Assembly (NCBI GenBank): GCA_026706385.1
Contig: JAPOYV010000062.1
Location: forward strand, 1 to 45,270
Length of the DNA: 45,270 nucleotides
Source: Gammaproteobacteria bacterium
GTDB taxonomy: Bacteria; Pseudomonadota; Gammaproteobacteria; Pseudomonadales; Azotimanducaceae
Direction of reading: 5' to 3'
In this document: one piece after another, positions 33,295 to 41,438 of the stretch
Numbering within the stretch: the first letter of the stretch is position 1
Layout: every line of letters begins with the position of its first letter
Program-made: the position numbers and the translations under genes
Notes under the pieces: generated by a model
Seen by the model: the letters and a program-made list of their open reading frames with translations, nothing else
What the model was told of the DNA's origin: nothing
The model's database searches: none

Positions 33295-36200
33295 ATGCGT
33301 TTTGACGCCCTTTTGATTGCCAACCGCGGCGAGATTGCCATCCGCATCGCCCGTGCCGCGGCCGATCTCGGGCTGCGGACGGTTGCGGTCTACTCCGAGG
33401 ACGACGAGACGAGCCTCCATACGCGCGTCGCCGACGAGGCGCATGCGTTGACCGGCCGGGGTGCCGCCGCCTATCTCGACGAGGAAGCGATTGTCGAGGC
33501 TGCCAAGGCGAGGGGTTGTGCGGCGATCCACCCCGGCTACGGCTTCCTCGCCGAGCGCGCGAGCTTCGCCCGCCGTTGCGCGGCGGCCGGCATCGTCTTC
33601 GTCGGTCCGTACCCGGAGCACCTCGAACTGTTCGGCGACAAGGGCCGGGCGCGAGCCGCCGCCGTGGCCGCCACCGTTCCCGTTCTCAAAGGCACCGAAA
33701 GCGCCGTATCCCTCGACGAAGCCCGCGCCTTCATGGCGTCGCTTGACGGCGGCGCGATGATCATCAAGGCGATCGCCGGGGGCGGCGGTCGCGGTACCCG
33801 CGTGGTGGCGGACGCCGCCGAGATCGAGTCGGCGTACGCCCGTTGCCAGTCCGAGGCGCAGTCGGCCTTCGGCGTGCCCGACGTCTACGTCGAGGAGTTC
33901 ATCACCCACGCCCGCCACATCGAGGTGCAGATCCTCGGCGACAAGAACGGCGCCGTCGCGCACCTCGGCGAGCGCGAGTGCAGCGTCCAGCGCCGCCACC
34001 AGAAAGTCGTCGAGGTGGCTCCCGCGCCCGCGCTCGCCGACGAGATCCGCGACGGTGTGATCGGCGCGGCCGTCCAGTTCGCCAAGAACGAACGCTACTC
34101 CAACCTCGGCACGTTTGAGTTCCTCGTCGACGAGACCCGTCCGGATCAGCCCTTCGTCTTCATCGAAACCAACGCCCGCCTGCAGGTCGAGCACACCGTC
34201 ACCGAGGAGGTCACGGGCGTTGACCTCGTGCAGTCCCAGATCCGCCTGGCCGGAGGAGCGACGCTCCACGAACTCGGTCTCGACGATCCCGACCTGGCAA
34301 CGCCGCGCGGCTATGCGATCCAGGCCCGCGTCAACCTGGAGACCATCGGCGAGGACGGCTCCGTGCGACCGGCAGGCGGCACGCTTAGTGCCTACGAAGC
34401 GCCCAACGGTCCAGGCGTGCGCACGGACGGGTTCGGCTACGCGGGCTACCGGACCAGTACCGCTTTCGACTCGCTGCTTGCCAAGGTGATCGGGCACTCA
34501 CCGTCAAGGGACTTTGCAGCCGCCATTGCCCGAACCTCGCGGGCGCTCGCCGAGTTCCGCCTCGAAGGCGTCGGCAGCAACATCCCCTTCCTCCACAACG
34601 TCATCAACCACGACGACTTCGCGGCCGGCCGGGTGACCACCCGCTGGGTCGACGAACACCTCGCGGAGCTAGCGACGCCGCCCGCGACGGCACGACCGCG
34701 CTTCATCGCGGCCGAGCCGGACAAGCGGGACCCGGGCCAGGCCGGCTTCGCCGGCGCCCGCGTCGACACCAGCGACCCGCTGGCCTTGTTCGACCATGAC
34801 GCCCGCGTCAAGGCGGAGGCCAGCCAAGCCGAAGTCGAGCCGCCGCCCACCGTTGACACGCCGGAGGGCACGTCGGGCCTCGGCTCGCCGATCCAGGGCA
34901 CGATCGTCTCCCTCGACGTCGCCACCGGCGACGAGGTCCGCGAAGGCCAGCAGGTCGCCGTCGTGGAAGCCATGAAGATGGAGCACGTCATCGCCGCCGA
35001 CCGCGACGGGATCGTCCGCGAGATCACGATGGCGGAGGGCGACGTGGTGCGCGAGGGCTACCCGATCGTGTTCATCGAAGAGGCCGAGGTCAGCGTCGAC
35101 GCGGTGACCATGGCCGAGGAGCAGGACCTCGACTATATCCGACCCGACCTTGAGCAGACCTACGAACGCCACGCCTACATCTACGACGAGAACCGCGCCG
35201 AGGCCGTCGCCAAGCGTTATGCACGTGGCTATCGCATGCCGCGCGAGAACATCGCCCAGCTCATGGACGAGGGTTCGTTCAAGGAATACTGGCCGCTGAT
35301 CGTCGCCCGCCAGCACCGCCGCCACGACATGGAGACGCTGCGCAAGAACACGCCCGCCGACGGCCTGATCGCCGGCATCGGTACGGTCAACGCCCCGCTC
35401 TTCGGCGAAGAAGCGGCGCGCACGATGCTCGTGCACTACGACTACACCGTGCTCGCGGGAACCCAGGGCGGGCGCAACCACTACAAGCAGGACCGCATGT
35501 TCGAGCTGGCGAACCGCTTCCGTATTCCGCTGATCCTGTTCGGCGAAGGCGGCGGCGGGCGCCCCGGCGACGACAGCGGCGGACCGGGCGTCGCCTTCGA
35601 CACCCACACCTTCACGCAGTTCTCGAAGCTCTCGGGTCTCGTGCCGCTGATCGCGGTCATCAACGGGCGCACCTTCGCCGGCAACACCGCACTGGTCGCC
35701 TGCTGCGACGTCATCATCGCCACCGAACGCACCACCGTCGCCATGGGCGGCCCGGCCATGATCGAGGGCGGGGGACTCGGCATCTACACGCCCGAAGAGG
35801 TGGGCCCGATGTCCTTCCAGGTGCCGAACGGCGTCGTCGACCTGCTCGCCAAGGACGAGGAGGACGCAGTGGAGGTGGCCAAGAAGTACCTGTCGTACTT
35901 CCAGGGCACGATCGAGCACTGGGAAGCGCCCGACCAGCGCCGCCTGCGCCACATCGTCCCGGAGAACCGCCTGCGCCTCTACAACATGAAGGACATCATC
36001 GCGACCATCGCCGACACGGGCTCGGTGCTCGAGATCCGCGAGAAGTTCGGCATCGGCGTCATCACCGCCTTCATCCGCGTCGAAGGCCGGCCCATGGGCG
36101 TGATCGCCAACAATCCGCACCACCTCGCCGGCGCCATCGACTCGGACGGCGCCGACAAGGGTGCGCGCTTCATCCAGCTCTGCGACGCCTTCGACATCCC

Positions 36201-36693
36201 GGTGCTGAGCCTGATGGACTGCCCGGGCATGATGGTCGGCCCCGATGTCGAACGCACCGCCCTGGTCCGCCACTGCGTGCGCATGTTCAACGCCGGCGCC
36301 AACCTCACGACACCGCTCTTCGGCGTGGTCGTGCGCAAGGCCTACGGCCTCGGCGTGCAGGCCATGTGCGGCGCGAGCGCCCTGGTCGGGTTCTTCACGG
36401 TGGCCTGGCCGACGGCCGAGTTCGCCGGCATGAATATCGAGGGCTCCGTCAAGCTCGGCTACCGCAAGGAACTCGCCGCCATGGAGGATCCGGAGGAACG
36501 TCGCGTGGAATACGAGCGCCGCGTGGCCGCTTCCTACGAAAGCGCGAAGGCGATCAACGCGGGTGTGGGCGGCGGCCTCGACGACGTCATCGACCCCGCC
36601 GACACGCGAAGCTGGATCGCGAGCAGCTTGAAGCGACTGCCGCCCGCCACCCCGAGGACGGAGAAGAAGTACCCCTACATCGACACTTGGTAG
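33295..36693 (+). CDS. Single-chain biotin-dependent acyl-CoA carboxylase (BC-BCCP-CT)
   Basis: A 1132-residue multidomain carboxylase. Residues 1 to about 450 are biotin carboxylase (FDALLIANRGEIAIRIARAA, ATP-grasp loop AGGGGRGTR, FIETNARLQVEHTVTEE). A biotinyl domain around 525-600 carries the biotin lysine at Lys561 in EAMKMEH. The rest is carboxyltransferase (GRTFAGNTALVACCDVIIA, MDCPGMMVGPDVE, EFAGMNIEGSVKLG). All steps of acyl-CoA carboxylation are thus in one chain, as in single-chain long-chain acyl-CoA carboxylases; typical acetyl- or propionyl-CoA carboxylases use separate subunits. ATG 33295 (preceded by GGAG) fits the family start; ATG 33238 would add 19 residues. The true acyl substrate is unknown. 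Confidence 0.9.
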   Translation: MRFDALLIANRGEIAIRIARAAADLGLRTVAVYSEDDETSLHTRVADEAHALTGRGAAAYLDEEAIVEAAKARGCAAIHPGYGFLAERASFARRCAAAGIVFVGPYPEHLELFGDKGRARAAAVAATVPVLKGTESAVSLDEARAFMASLDGGAMIIKAIAGGGGRGTRVVADAAEIESAYARCQSEAQSAFGVPDVYVEEFITHARHIEVQILGDKNGAVAHLGERECSVQRRHQKVVEVAPAPALADEIRDGVIGAAVQFAKNERYSNLGTFEFLVDETRPDQPFVFIETNARLQVEHTVTEEVTGVDLVQSQIRLAGGATLHELGLDDPDLATPRGYAIQARVNLETIGEDGSVRPAGGTLSAYEAPNGPGVRTDGFGYAGYRTSTAFDSLLAKVIGHSPSRDFAAAIARTSRALAEFRLEGVGSNIPFLHNVINHDDFAAGRVTTRWVDEHLAELATPPATARPRFIAAEPDKRDPGQAGFAGARVDTSDPLALFDHDARVKAEASQAEVEPPPTVDTPEGTSGLGSPIQGTIVSLDVATGDEVREGQQVAVVEAMKMEHVIAADRDGIVREITMAEGDVVREGYPIVFIEEAEVSVDAVTMAEEQDLDYIRPDLEQTYERHAYIYDENRAEAVAKRYARGYRMPRENIAQLMDEGSFKEYWPLIVARQHRRHDMETLRKNTPADGLIAGIGTVNAPLFGEEAARTMLVHYDYTVLAGTQGGRNHYKQDRMFELANRFRIPLILFGEGGGGRPGDDSGGPGVAFDTHTFTQFSKLSGLVPLIAVINGRTFAGNTALVACCDVIIATERTTVAMGGPAMIEGGGLGIYTPEEVGPMSFQVPNGVVDLLAKDEEDAVEVAKKYLSYFQGTIEHWEAPDQRRLRHIVPENRLRLYNMKDIIATIADTGSVLEIREKFGIGVITAFIRVEGRPMGVIANNPHHLAGAIDSDGADKGARFIQLCDAFDIPVLSLMDCPGMMVGPDVERTALVRHCVRMFNAGANLTTPLFGVVVRKAYGLGVQAMCGASALVGFFTVAWPTAEFAGMNIEGSVKLGYRKELAAMEDPEERRVEYERRVAASYESAKAINAGVGGGLDDVIDPADTRSWIASSLKRLPPATPRTEKKYPYIDTW

Positions 36694-36869
36694 GGCCTCT
36701 CGGGCGTCCCCGGGCAGAACCCAATGCGGCTCCCTTGTACTTCGGGACGGGCACTAAAGAGCGACGAAAGCAAGGCCTTCCGACTTGGTCTCGACGAGGC
36801 CCCTTGGCCCGTGCGGCACATCGACATGAAACGCGCTGGGGCCTCTGGCGCGACCCGCAACGCCAAATG

Positions 36870-37742
36870 TCAAGGCTGCAACGACCGGCGTAACGTCTGG
36901 ATGTCCTTCACCAGCGCGTCGTCGGCGTCCGGGAAGGCCGGGTCCATCGCGGCCAACGTCTCGACGACGATCGTCGCGATGATTACGCGCGCCGCGGGCT
37001 TGCTGTCCGCCGGGATGACGTACCAAGGTGCCGTCGTCGTACTCGTCGCCTGGAACGCTGCCTCGTAGGCACGCCGGTAGGCGTCCCAGTGCTGCCGCGC
37101 CTCGAGGTCGGACGGGTCGAATTTCCAATGCTTCTTCGGATTGCGCAGCCGGTCGGTCAGCCGCCGCTTCTGTTCCTCGGGCGACACGTTGAGGAAGAAC
37201 TTGAGCACCGACGTGCCGTTGCGCACCAGGTGGTCCTCGAACGCCACGATGTCGGCAAGGCGCTCGTCCCAGAACGCTACGTCCACGGGCCGGGGTGGCA
37301 GCTTCCGCGCCTTGAGGTACTCCGGATGCACGCGCAGGGTGACCACTTCCTCGTAGTGCGAGCGGTTGAAGATGCCGATCCGGCCTCGCTCGGGAAGGGT
37401 CAGCCAATGTCTATGCAGCCAACTGAACTCGATCTCCTGGGAGGACGGTCGATTGAAGTTGGTAACCCGGAAGCCCTGCGGATTGACGCCGGATGTGACC
37501 CGTTTGATCGCGCTGTCCTTGCCGGAGGCGTCCATGCCCTGGAACACCAGCAGGACGGCCCGTCGATCCTCGGCATAGAGCAACTCCTGCCAGGTGCTGA
37601 AGCGCCTCACCCTTTCCCTCAGCGCCTTGCGGAGCTTGTGTTTGCCGAGGTCCGCGAACGCTGGCAGCGTCGATAGACTCGTCAGGTCGACGGTCGCGCC
37701 GGGTTCGACGCGGTAGTCCGTGGTGTGGATGACCGGGGTCAT
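36870..37742 (-). CDS. Polyphosphate kinase 2 family protein
   Basis: A 290-residue PPK2 protein that transfers phosphate between polyphosphate and nucleotides. Walker A is GMDASGKD (residues 69-76). The Walker B/lid region is GIFNRSHYEEVVTLRVHPE, followed by RQHWDAYRRAYEAAF and PWYVIPADSKPAARV. The length fits a single-domain PPK2. It is the last gene of a minus-strand run MATE - enoyl-CoA hydratase - PhyH-like - PPK2, 3 nt after the PhyH stop codon. A functional link with those genes is not obvious. Confidence 0.92.
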   Translation of the reverse strand: MTPVIHTTDYRVEPGATVDLTSLSTLPAFADLGKHKLRKALRERVRRFSTWQELLYAEDRRAVLLVFQGMDASGKDSAIKRVTSGVNPQGFRVTNFNRPSSQEIEFSWLHRHWLTLPERGRIGIFNRSHYEEVVTLRVHPEYLKARKLPPRPVDVAFWDERLADIVAFEDHLVRNGTSVLKFFLNVSPEEQKRRLTDRLRNPKKHWKFDPSDLEARQHWDAYRRAYEAAFQATSTTTAPWYVIPADSKPAARVIIATIVVETLAAMDPAFPDADDALVKDIQTLRRSLQP

Positions 37743-37745
37743 GGG

Positions 37746-38606
37746 TCAGTTCCGGTAGTGGCGGTGGATCATCGTCACGTCGTCCCCGGGTGGCGGCGGA
37801 TTGCGCTGCCAATGCCCCGGGTCGCCGCGGCAGACGACGGCATTGCGCAGCACGGCCCGCTTCAGCGTGCCGGGCCTGAGGCCGCGGCGCTTCAGAGCGC
37901 TCGGGTGCTCGACGGCGCCGCAGCTCGACGGGATGTAGCGCAACGCCAGGCCGCACCGGCGGCGCGCGGAGGTGTTGGCTTCGGAGCCGTGCAACAGCGT
38001 GCTGGTGTGGATGGACACCTGGCCAGCATGGAGAGTATTGCGCACGGGCGTGCCGAAACGCCCGATGTCCTTGACCTCCTGGTAGAGCACGGTGTCCCCG
38101 CGCGCCTGTTCCCATGCGATCGCGCCAAGCCGGTGGCTTCCCGGCAGGAACTGCATGGGCGCGTTGCCTTCGTCCACGTCGTCTATGGCGAGCCACACGG
38201 TCACGGTCTTCGTGGGGCGCACCGGCCAATAGGTCGCATCCTGATGCCAGGGGACGCGTTTCGGATCCCTGGGCAGCTTGCAGAAATAGTGGCTCGACCA
38301 GCACACGAAGTCCGGGCCGAGCAGGTCTTCGACGTAGTCGAGGATCACCGGATGCCGCGCCATCTCCCAGATGCCGCGGCAGCGGTTGTGGTAGCCGTCG
38401 AGCGTGTAGGCGTTGCGGCCGTCCTTCAGTGCGCGAACCCGGGCGAGAAGCGACTCGAAATAGTCCCGGGCGGTGTCGACCTCGGCCCCCGTCAGCGCGT
38501 CGAGCGGGCGCACGAAGCCGCCCTCGTTGAAGCGCTCGACCTCGGCCCCGGCGAGCGTCCTCGCCCGCGCCGGCGGGGAAGGGTAGAAGGCTATCGCCTC
38601 GTCCAT
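37746..38606 (-). CDS. Phytanoyl-CoA dioxygenase-like Fe(II)/2-oxoglutarate oxygenase
   Basis: A 286-residue PhyH-family oxygenase. The iron-binding HxD is His121-Gln-Asp123 in PWHQDATYWP and the distal His is probably His206 in TLLHGSEAN. The 2-oxoglutarate-binding Arg is likely in RRRCGLALRY. Family members hydroxylate methyl-branched acyl-CoAs or small molecules. Next to an enoyl-CoA hydratase, a role in branched lipid breakdown is reasonable but unproven. It starts 12 nt after the hydratase stop. Confidence 0.88.
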   Translation of the reverse strand: MDEAIAFYPSPPARARTLAGAEVERFNEGGFVRPLDALTGAEVDTARDYFESLLARVRALKDGRNAYTLDGYHNRCRGIWEMARHPVILDYVEDLLGPDFVCWSSHYFCKLPRDPKRVPWHQDATYWPVRPTKTVTVWLAIDDVDEGNAPMQFLPGSHRLGAIAWEQARGDTVLYQEVKDIGRFGTPVRNTLHAGQVSIHTSTLLHGSEANTSARRRCGLALRYIPSSCGAVEHPSALKRRGLRPGTLKRAVLRNAVVCRGDPGHWQRNPPPPGDDVTMIHRHYRN

Positions 38607-38618
38607 GCCGCTTGAGCG

Positions 38619-39344
38619 TCAGGCGATCTGCTTGCGCAGCGCGCGGCGCGGCCCGGCGAGGCCGGTGGCGCGATCGAACCAGGCGTCGGCATCGCTGGTG
38701 TTGTAGGCGCGCAAGGTGGTCTTGATGCGCGCCAGCGCGCCTTCGGGATAGGCGGCCAACGCAGCGGCCAGCTCGCGCGCGGCATCGACGACGGCGTCGT
38801 CGGCCACGGCTTCGTACGCCACCCCCAGGTCGGCGAGTTCCCGGCCCGGGAAACGGCGTCCGGTGATCGTCAACTTGGCGGCGACGTTCTCGCTGTGGCG
38901 CAAGCGCAGCCAGGCCATGTTGTAGGGCGCCGCCATTCCCATCTTGACCTCGCCGACCTGCAGGAAGGCGGTTTCCCCGGCGATGAGGAGGTCGGCCGCC
39001 AGTGCCAAGGCCGCGCCGCCGTTGATCGCATAGCGTTCCAGGGCTGCGACGATGGGCTTCGGGCACTCGAAGATCGCCTTGTGGGCAGCGCGCCAGATCG
39101 CATTGAAGCGCGGCAGCCACTCGGGCGCCGGGTCGGCGTTGAAGCCCTTGAGGTCGAGGCCCGAACAGAACGCCCCTTCGGCGCCCCGGAGAAGCACAGC
39201 CTGGACGCCGTCGTCCGCAGCGACTGTGCGAAAGGCGTCTGCCAAGCGCTCGCCCAGCGGGCCGTTGATGGCGTTCCGGCGCGCCGGGCGGTTCAGGACG
39301 ATTTCCGCCCACCCCTCGTGGTCGATTCGGTCGACCTCAGCCAT
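38619..39344 (-). CDS. Enoyl-CoA hydratase/isomerase family protein
   Basis: A 241-residue crotonase-fold protein. Landmarks are EIVLNRPARRNAIN, the first oxyanion-hole segment GAFCSGLDLKGF, and AINGGAALALAADLLIAGE with the second oxyanion-hole Gly. One catalytic Glu position is occupied in QVGEVKMG; the other Glu is not clear, so isomerase or other crotonase chemistry is possible. ATG 39344 is preceded by GGGGAG. It lies 38 nt after the MATE stop codon. Confidence 0.85.
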   Translation of the reverse strand: MAEVDRIDHEGWAEIVLNRPARRNAINGPLGERLADAFRTVAADDGVQAVLLRGAEGAFCSGLDLKGFNADPAPEWLPRFNAIWRAAHKAIFECPKPIVAALERYAINGGAALALAADLLIAGETAFLQVGEVKMGMAAPYNMAWLRLRHSENVAAKLTITGRRFPGRELADLGVAYEAVADDAVVDAARELAAALAAYPEGALARIKTTLRAYNTSDADAWFDRATGLAGPRRALRKQIA

Positions 39345-39382
39345 GTGCTCCCCGACCAACCCAATCGGTCAAGCATACTGGA

Positions 39383-40789
39383 TCAGCGCAGGCGCAGAAT
39401 GGCCACCCGTGCGGGGTCGGTGGAGATCAGGGCGAGCCGCGCGTACAGGGTCAGCGCGGCGACGGCGAGGCCCGCGACGAGTCCCCACCAGATGCCGTGC
39501 ACGCCGATCGCTTCGACTCCCGGTGCGCCGAAGCACAGCGATGCGCCGAGCGGCAAACCGACCACCCAGTACGCGATCAGGGCGATGATCATGGGCGCGC
39601 GTGTGTCCTTGTAGCCGCGCAGCGCGCCCATCAGGGTCGCCTGGCTGCAGTCGAACACCTGGAACAGCGCGCCTAGCAGGAGCAGTCCGGCGGCAAGTTC
39701 GAGGACATCGCGCTCGGTGGTGTACAGCGCGACGATGTCGAAGCGCAGCGTCAGCAGCAGGATGGCGAAGGTCGTTCCCCAGACCATCGTCGTGCCGGCG
39801 GCCACCCAGGCCGCTCGACGGGCGCCCGGCAGGTTGTCAGCACCGACGTTGAAGCCGACGCGGATCGTGGCCGCCATGCCGAGCGCCAGCGGCACCATGA
39901 AGGTGACGCCGACCACGTTGAAGGCGACCTGGTGGGCGGCGACGGTCTCCACGCCCAGGCGTCCGATCAACAGGGTCGCGGCGGAGAAGCAGGCAACCTC
40001 CACGAACAGCGCGAGACCGATCGGTAGGCCGAGCTTGAGCATGCGCGCGATCGCCGCCGGATCGGGCCAGGAGAAGGCGGCGAAGACGCCGGACGCCCGC
40101 ACCCGCGACACCGACACGGTCACCACCATGGCGACGAGCGAGTAGGTCATCACGATCGCCGTCGCCCAGCCGCAGCCGACGCCGCCCATCGCGGGGATGC
40201 CGAGCCTCGGCTCGCCGTAGATGAACAGCCAGTTGAGCGGCACCTTGATGGCCAGCATGCTGAGCCCGATGAACATGGCCGGCCGGGTCCAGGACATGCC
40301 TTCGCATAGGCAGCGCAGAGACATGTAGGCGAGCATCGCGGGCAGGCCGAGGCTCGCCGCGCGCAGGTACTCCACGGCCACCGGAATGGCCCGTTCGTCG
40401 ACGCCGACGAACCTGTACGCGGGCTCGGCATTGCGCAGCAGGATGGCCAGCACCACGCCGCCGGAGATGGCGATCCAAAGAGCCTGGCGGACGACGGCGC
40501 CCGCCGCACGAATCTGGCCGGCCCCGTGCAGTTGCGACACGGACGGCGTGACCGCCATGACGATGCCGGAGAAAAGCAGCATCAGCGGCCAGTACAGGTT
40601 CCCGCCGAGCGTGATGCCCGCGAGGTCGGTGGCACTCACACGGCCCGCCATGATGGCGTCGGCCACGCCCATGCCCATCTGCGCAAGCTGCGAGATGATG
40701 ATCGGCACGGCGAGCGCGCCGAGGGTGCGGAACTCCACGAGCGCAGGGACGCGCCAAACCGCCCGGGTGCGATTGAGCCGACGGGACAC
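39383..40789 (-). CDS. MATE-family multidrug/metabolite exporter
   Basis: A protein of about 468 residues with twelve predicted membrane segments in two halves, as in NorM-type cation-coupled antiporters. Landmarks are TLGALAVPIIISQLAQMGMG, ATDLAGITLGGNLYWP and GALRGYKDTRAPM. The open frame extends further upstream without family-like sequence. GTG 40789 gives VSRRLNRTRAVWRVPALVEF just before the first helix and a usual MATE length; a later start is possible. It is divergent from rubrerythrin. The substrate is unknown. Confidence 0.88.
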   Translation of the reverse strand: MSRRLNRTRAVWRVPALVEFRTLGALAVPIIISQLAQMGMGVADAIMAGRVSATDLAGITLGGNLYWPLMLLFSGIVMAVTPSVSQLHGAGQIRAAGAVVRQALWIAISGGVVLAILLRNAEPAYRFVGVDERAIPVAVEYLRAASLGLPAMLAYMSLRCLCEGMSWTRPAMFIGLSMLAIKVPLNWLFIYGEPRLGIPAMGGVGCGWATAIVMTYSLVAMVVTVSVSRVRASGVFAAFSWPDPAAIARMLKLGLPIGLALFVEVACFSAATLLIGRLGVETVAAHQVAFNVVGVTFMVPLALGMAATIRVGFNVGADNLPGARRAAWVAAGTTMVWGTTFAILLLTLRFDIVALYTTERDVLELAAGLLLLGALFQVFDCSQATLMGALRGYKDTRAPMIIALIAYWVVGLPLGASLCFGAPGVEAIGVHGIWWGLVAGLAVAALTLYARLALISTDPARVAILRLR

Positions 40790-40841
40790 CAGAGAACCAT
40801 GCCTTGCGAGAGGCGGCGCATGGTACAAGAGCCTGCGTCCG

Positions 40842-40873
40842 CTGGCAGCGTCCGCGGCCGCTGACGCTGCCAG
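40842..40873. repeat. Perfect 11-bp inverted repeat in a divergent promoter region
   Basis: CTGGCAGCGTC and GACGCTGCCAG flank a 10-nt loop. The arms extend outward imperfectly (GCGTCCG at 40835, GGCGGATGC at 40874). It lies between the MATE and rubrerythrin starts. A -10-like TATACT at 40902-40907 follows on the plus strand. It may be an operator or a structured leader; no T tract is present. Confidence 0.6.
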
Positions 40874-40943
40874 GGCGGATGCCAGCCCCGCGAGACGTTT
40901 GTATACTGCGATGATCACCACTTGGACTGATAGGGAGTCAAGC

Positions 40944-41360
40944 GTGGAACTATCGGAGAGCAAGACGCTCCAGAACCTGAAGGACGCCTTCGCCGGCGAG
41001 TCGCAAGCCAACCGGCGGTACCTGTATTTCGCGGCCAAGGCGGACGTCGAGGGCGAGAACGACGTGGCGGCGGTGTTCCGCTCCACGGCGGAAGGCGAAA
41101 CGGGCCATGCGCACGGCCACCTCGAGCACATGGAAGGCGTGGGCGATCCCGCCACCGGGCTGCCCATCGGCAACACGTCGTCGAACCTCAAGGCGGCCAT
41201 CGCCGGCGAGACCTACGAGTACACCGACATGTACCCGGGCATGGCCAAGACGGCGCGCGACGAAGGCTTCGACGAGATCGCCGACTGGTTCGAGACCCTG
41301 GCCAAGGCCGAGCGGTCGCACGCCAATCGCTTTCAGAAGGCCCTTGACGCGATGGAGTGA
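40944..41360 (+). CDS. Rubrerythrin (diiron domain only)
   Basis: A 138-residue ferritin-like diiron protein that reduces hydrogen peroxide. The two-helix pairs carry iron ligands in [11 protein letters not shown] and [11 protein letters not shown], then [12 protein letters not shown] and [11 protein letters not shown] (ExxH type). It lacks the C-terminal rubredoxin domain of classical rubrerythrin, so it needs an external electron donor. The Fe-S protein encoded next is a natural candidate. The start is GTG 40944 after AGGGAG. A strong hairpin terminator follows its stop. Confidence 0.92.
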   Translation: MELSESKTLQNLKDAFAGESQANRRYLYFAAKADVEGENDVAAVFRSTAEGETGHAHGHLEHMEGVGDPATGLPIGNTSSNLKAAIAGETYEYTDMYPGMAKTARDEGFDEIADWFETLAKAERSHANRFQKALDAME

Positions 41361-41387
41361 CGCGGGCAACAGCTCGCGATTCGACTT

Positions 41388-41415
41388 AAGGGCCTCCGCA
41401 AGAGGCCCTTTGTTT
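41388..41415 (+). terminator. Rho-independent terminator after rubrerythrin
   Basis: AAGGGCCTC pairs with GAGGCCCTT across loop CGCAA, followed by TGTTT. It separates rubrerythrin from the Fe-S gene and may give partial readthrough, since no promoter was seen before that gene. Confidence 0.8.
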
Positions 41416-41426
41416 GTCACCCGAAA

Positions 41427-41432
41427 GGGAGG
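41427..41432 (+). promoter_or_regulatory. Shine-Dalgarno deciding a non-standard AUC start
   Basis: GGGAGG lies 6 nt before ATC 41439. No ATG, GTG or TTG occurs in this frame between the rubrerythrin stop and GTG 41580, which is already inside the first Fe-S motif. Confidence 0.65.
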
Positions 41433-41438
41433 GTCCCC

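Noticed and set aside
36694-36869. Gap between the carboxylase and PPK2 genes
   Set aside because: Checked for a terminator, repeat head or small gene; nothing convincing was found.
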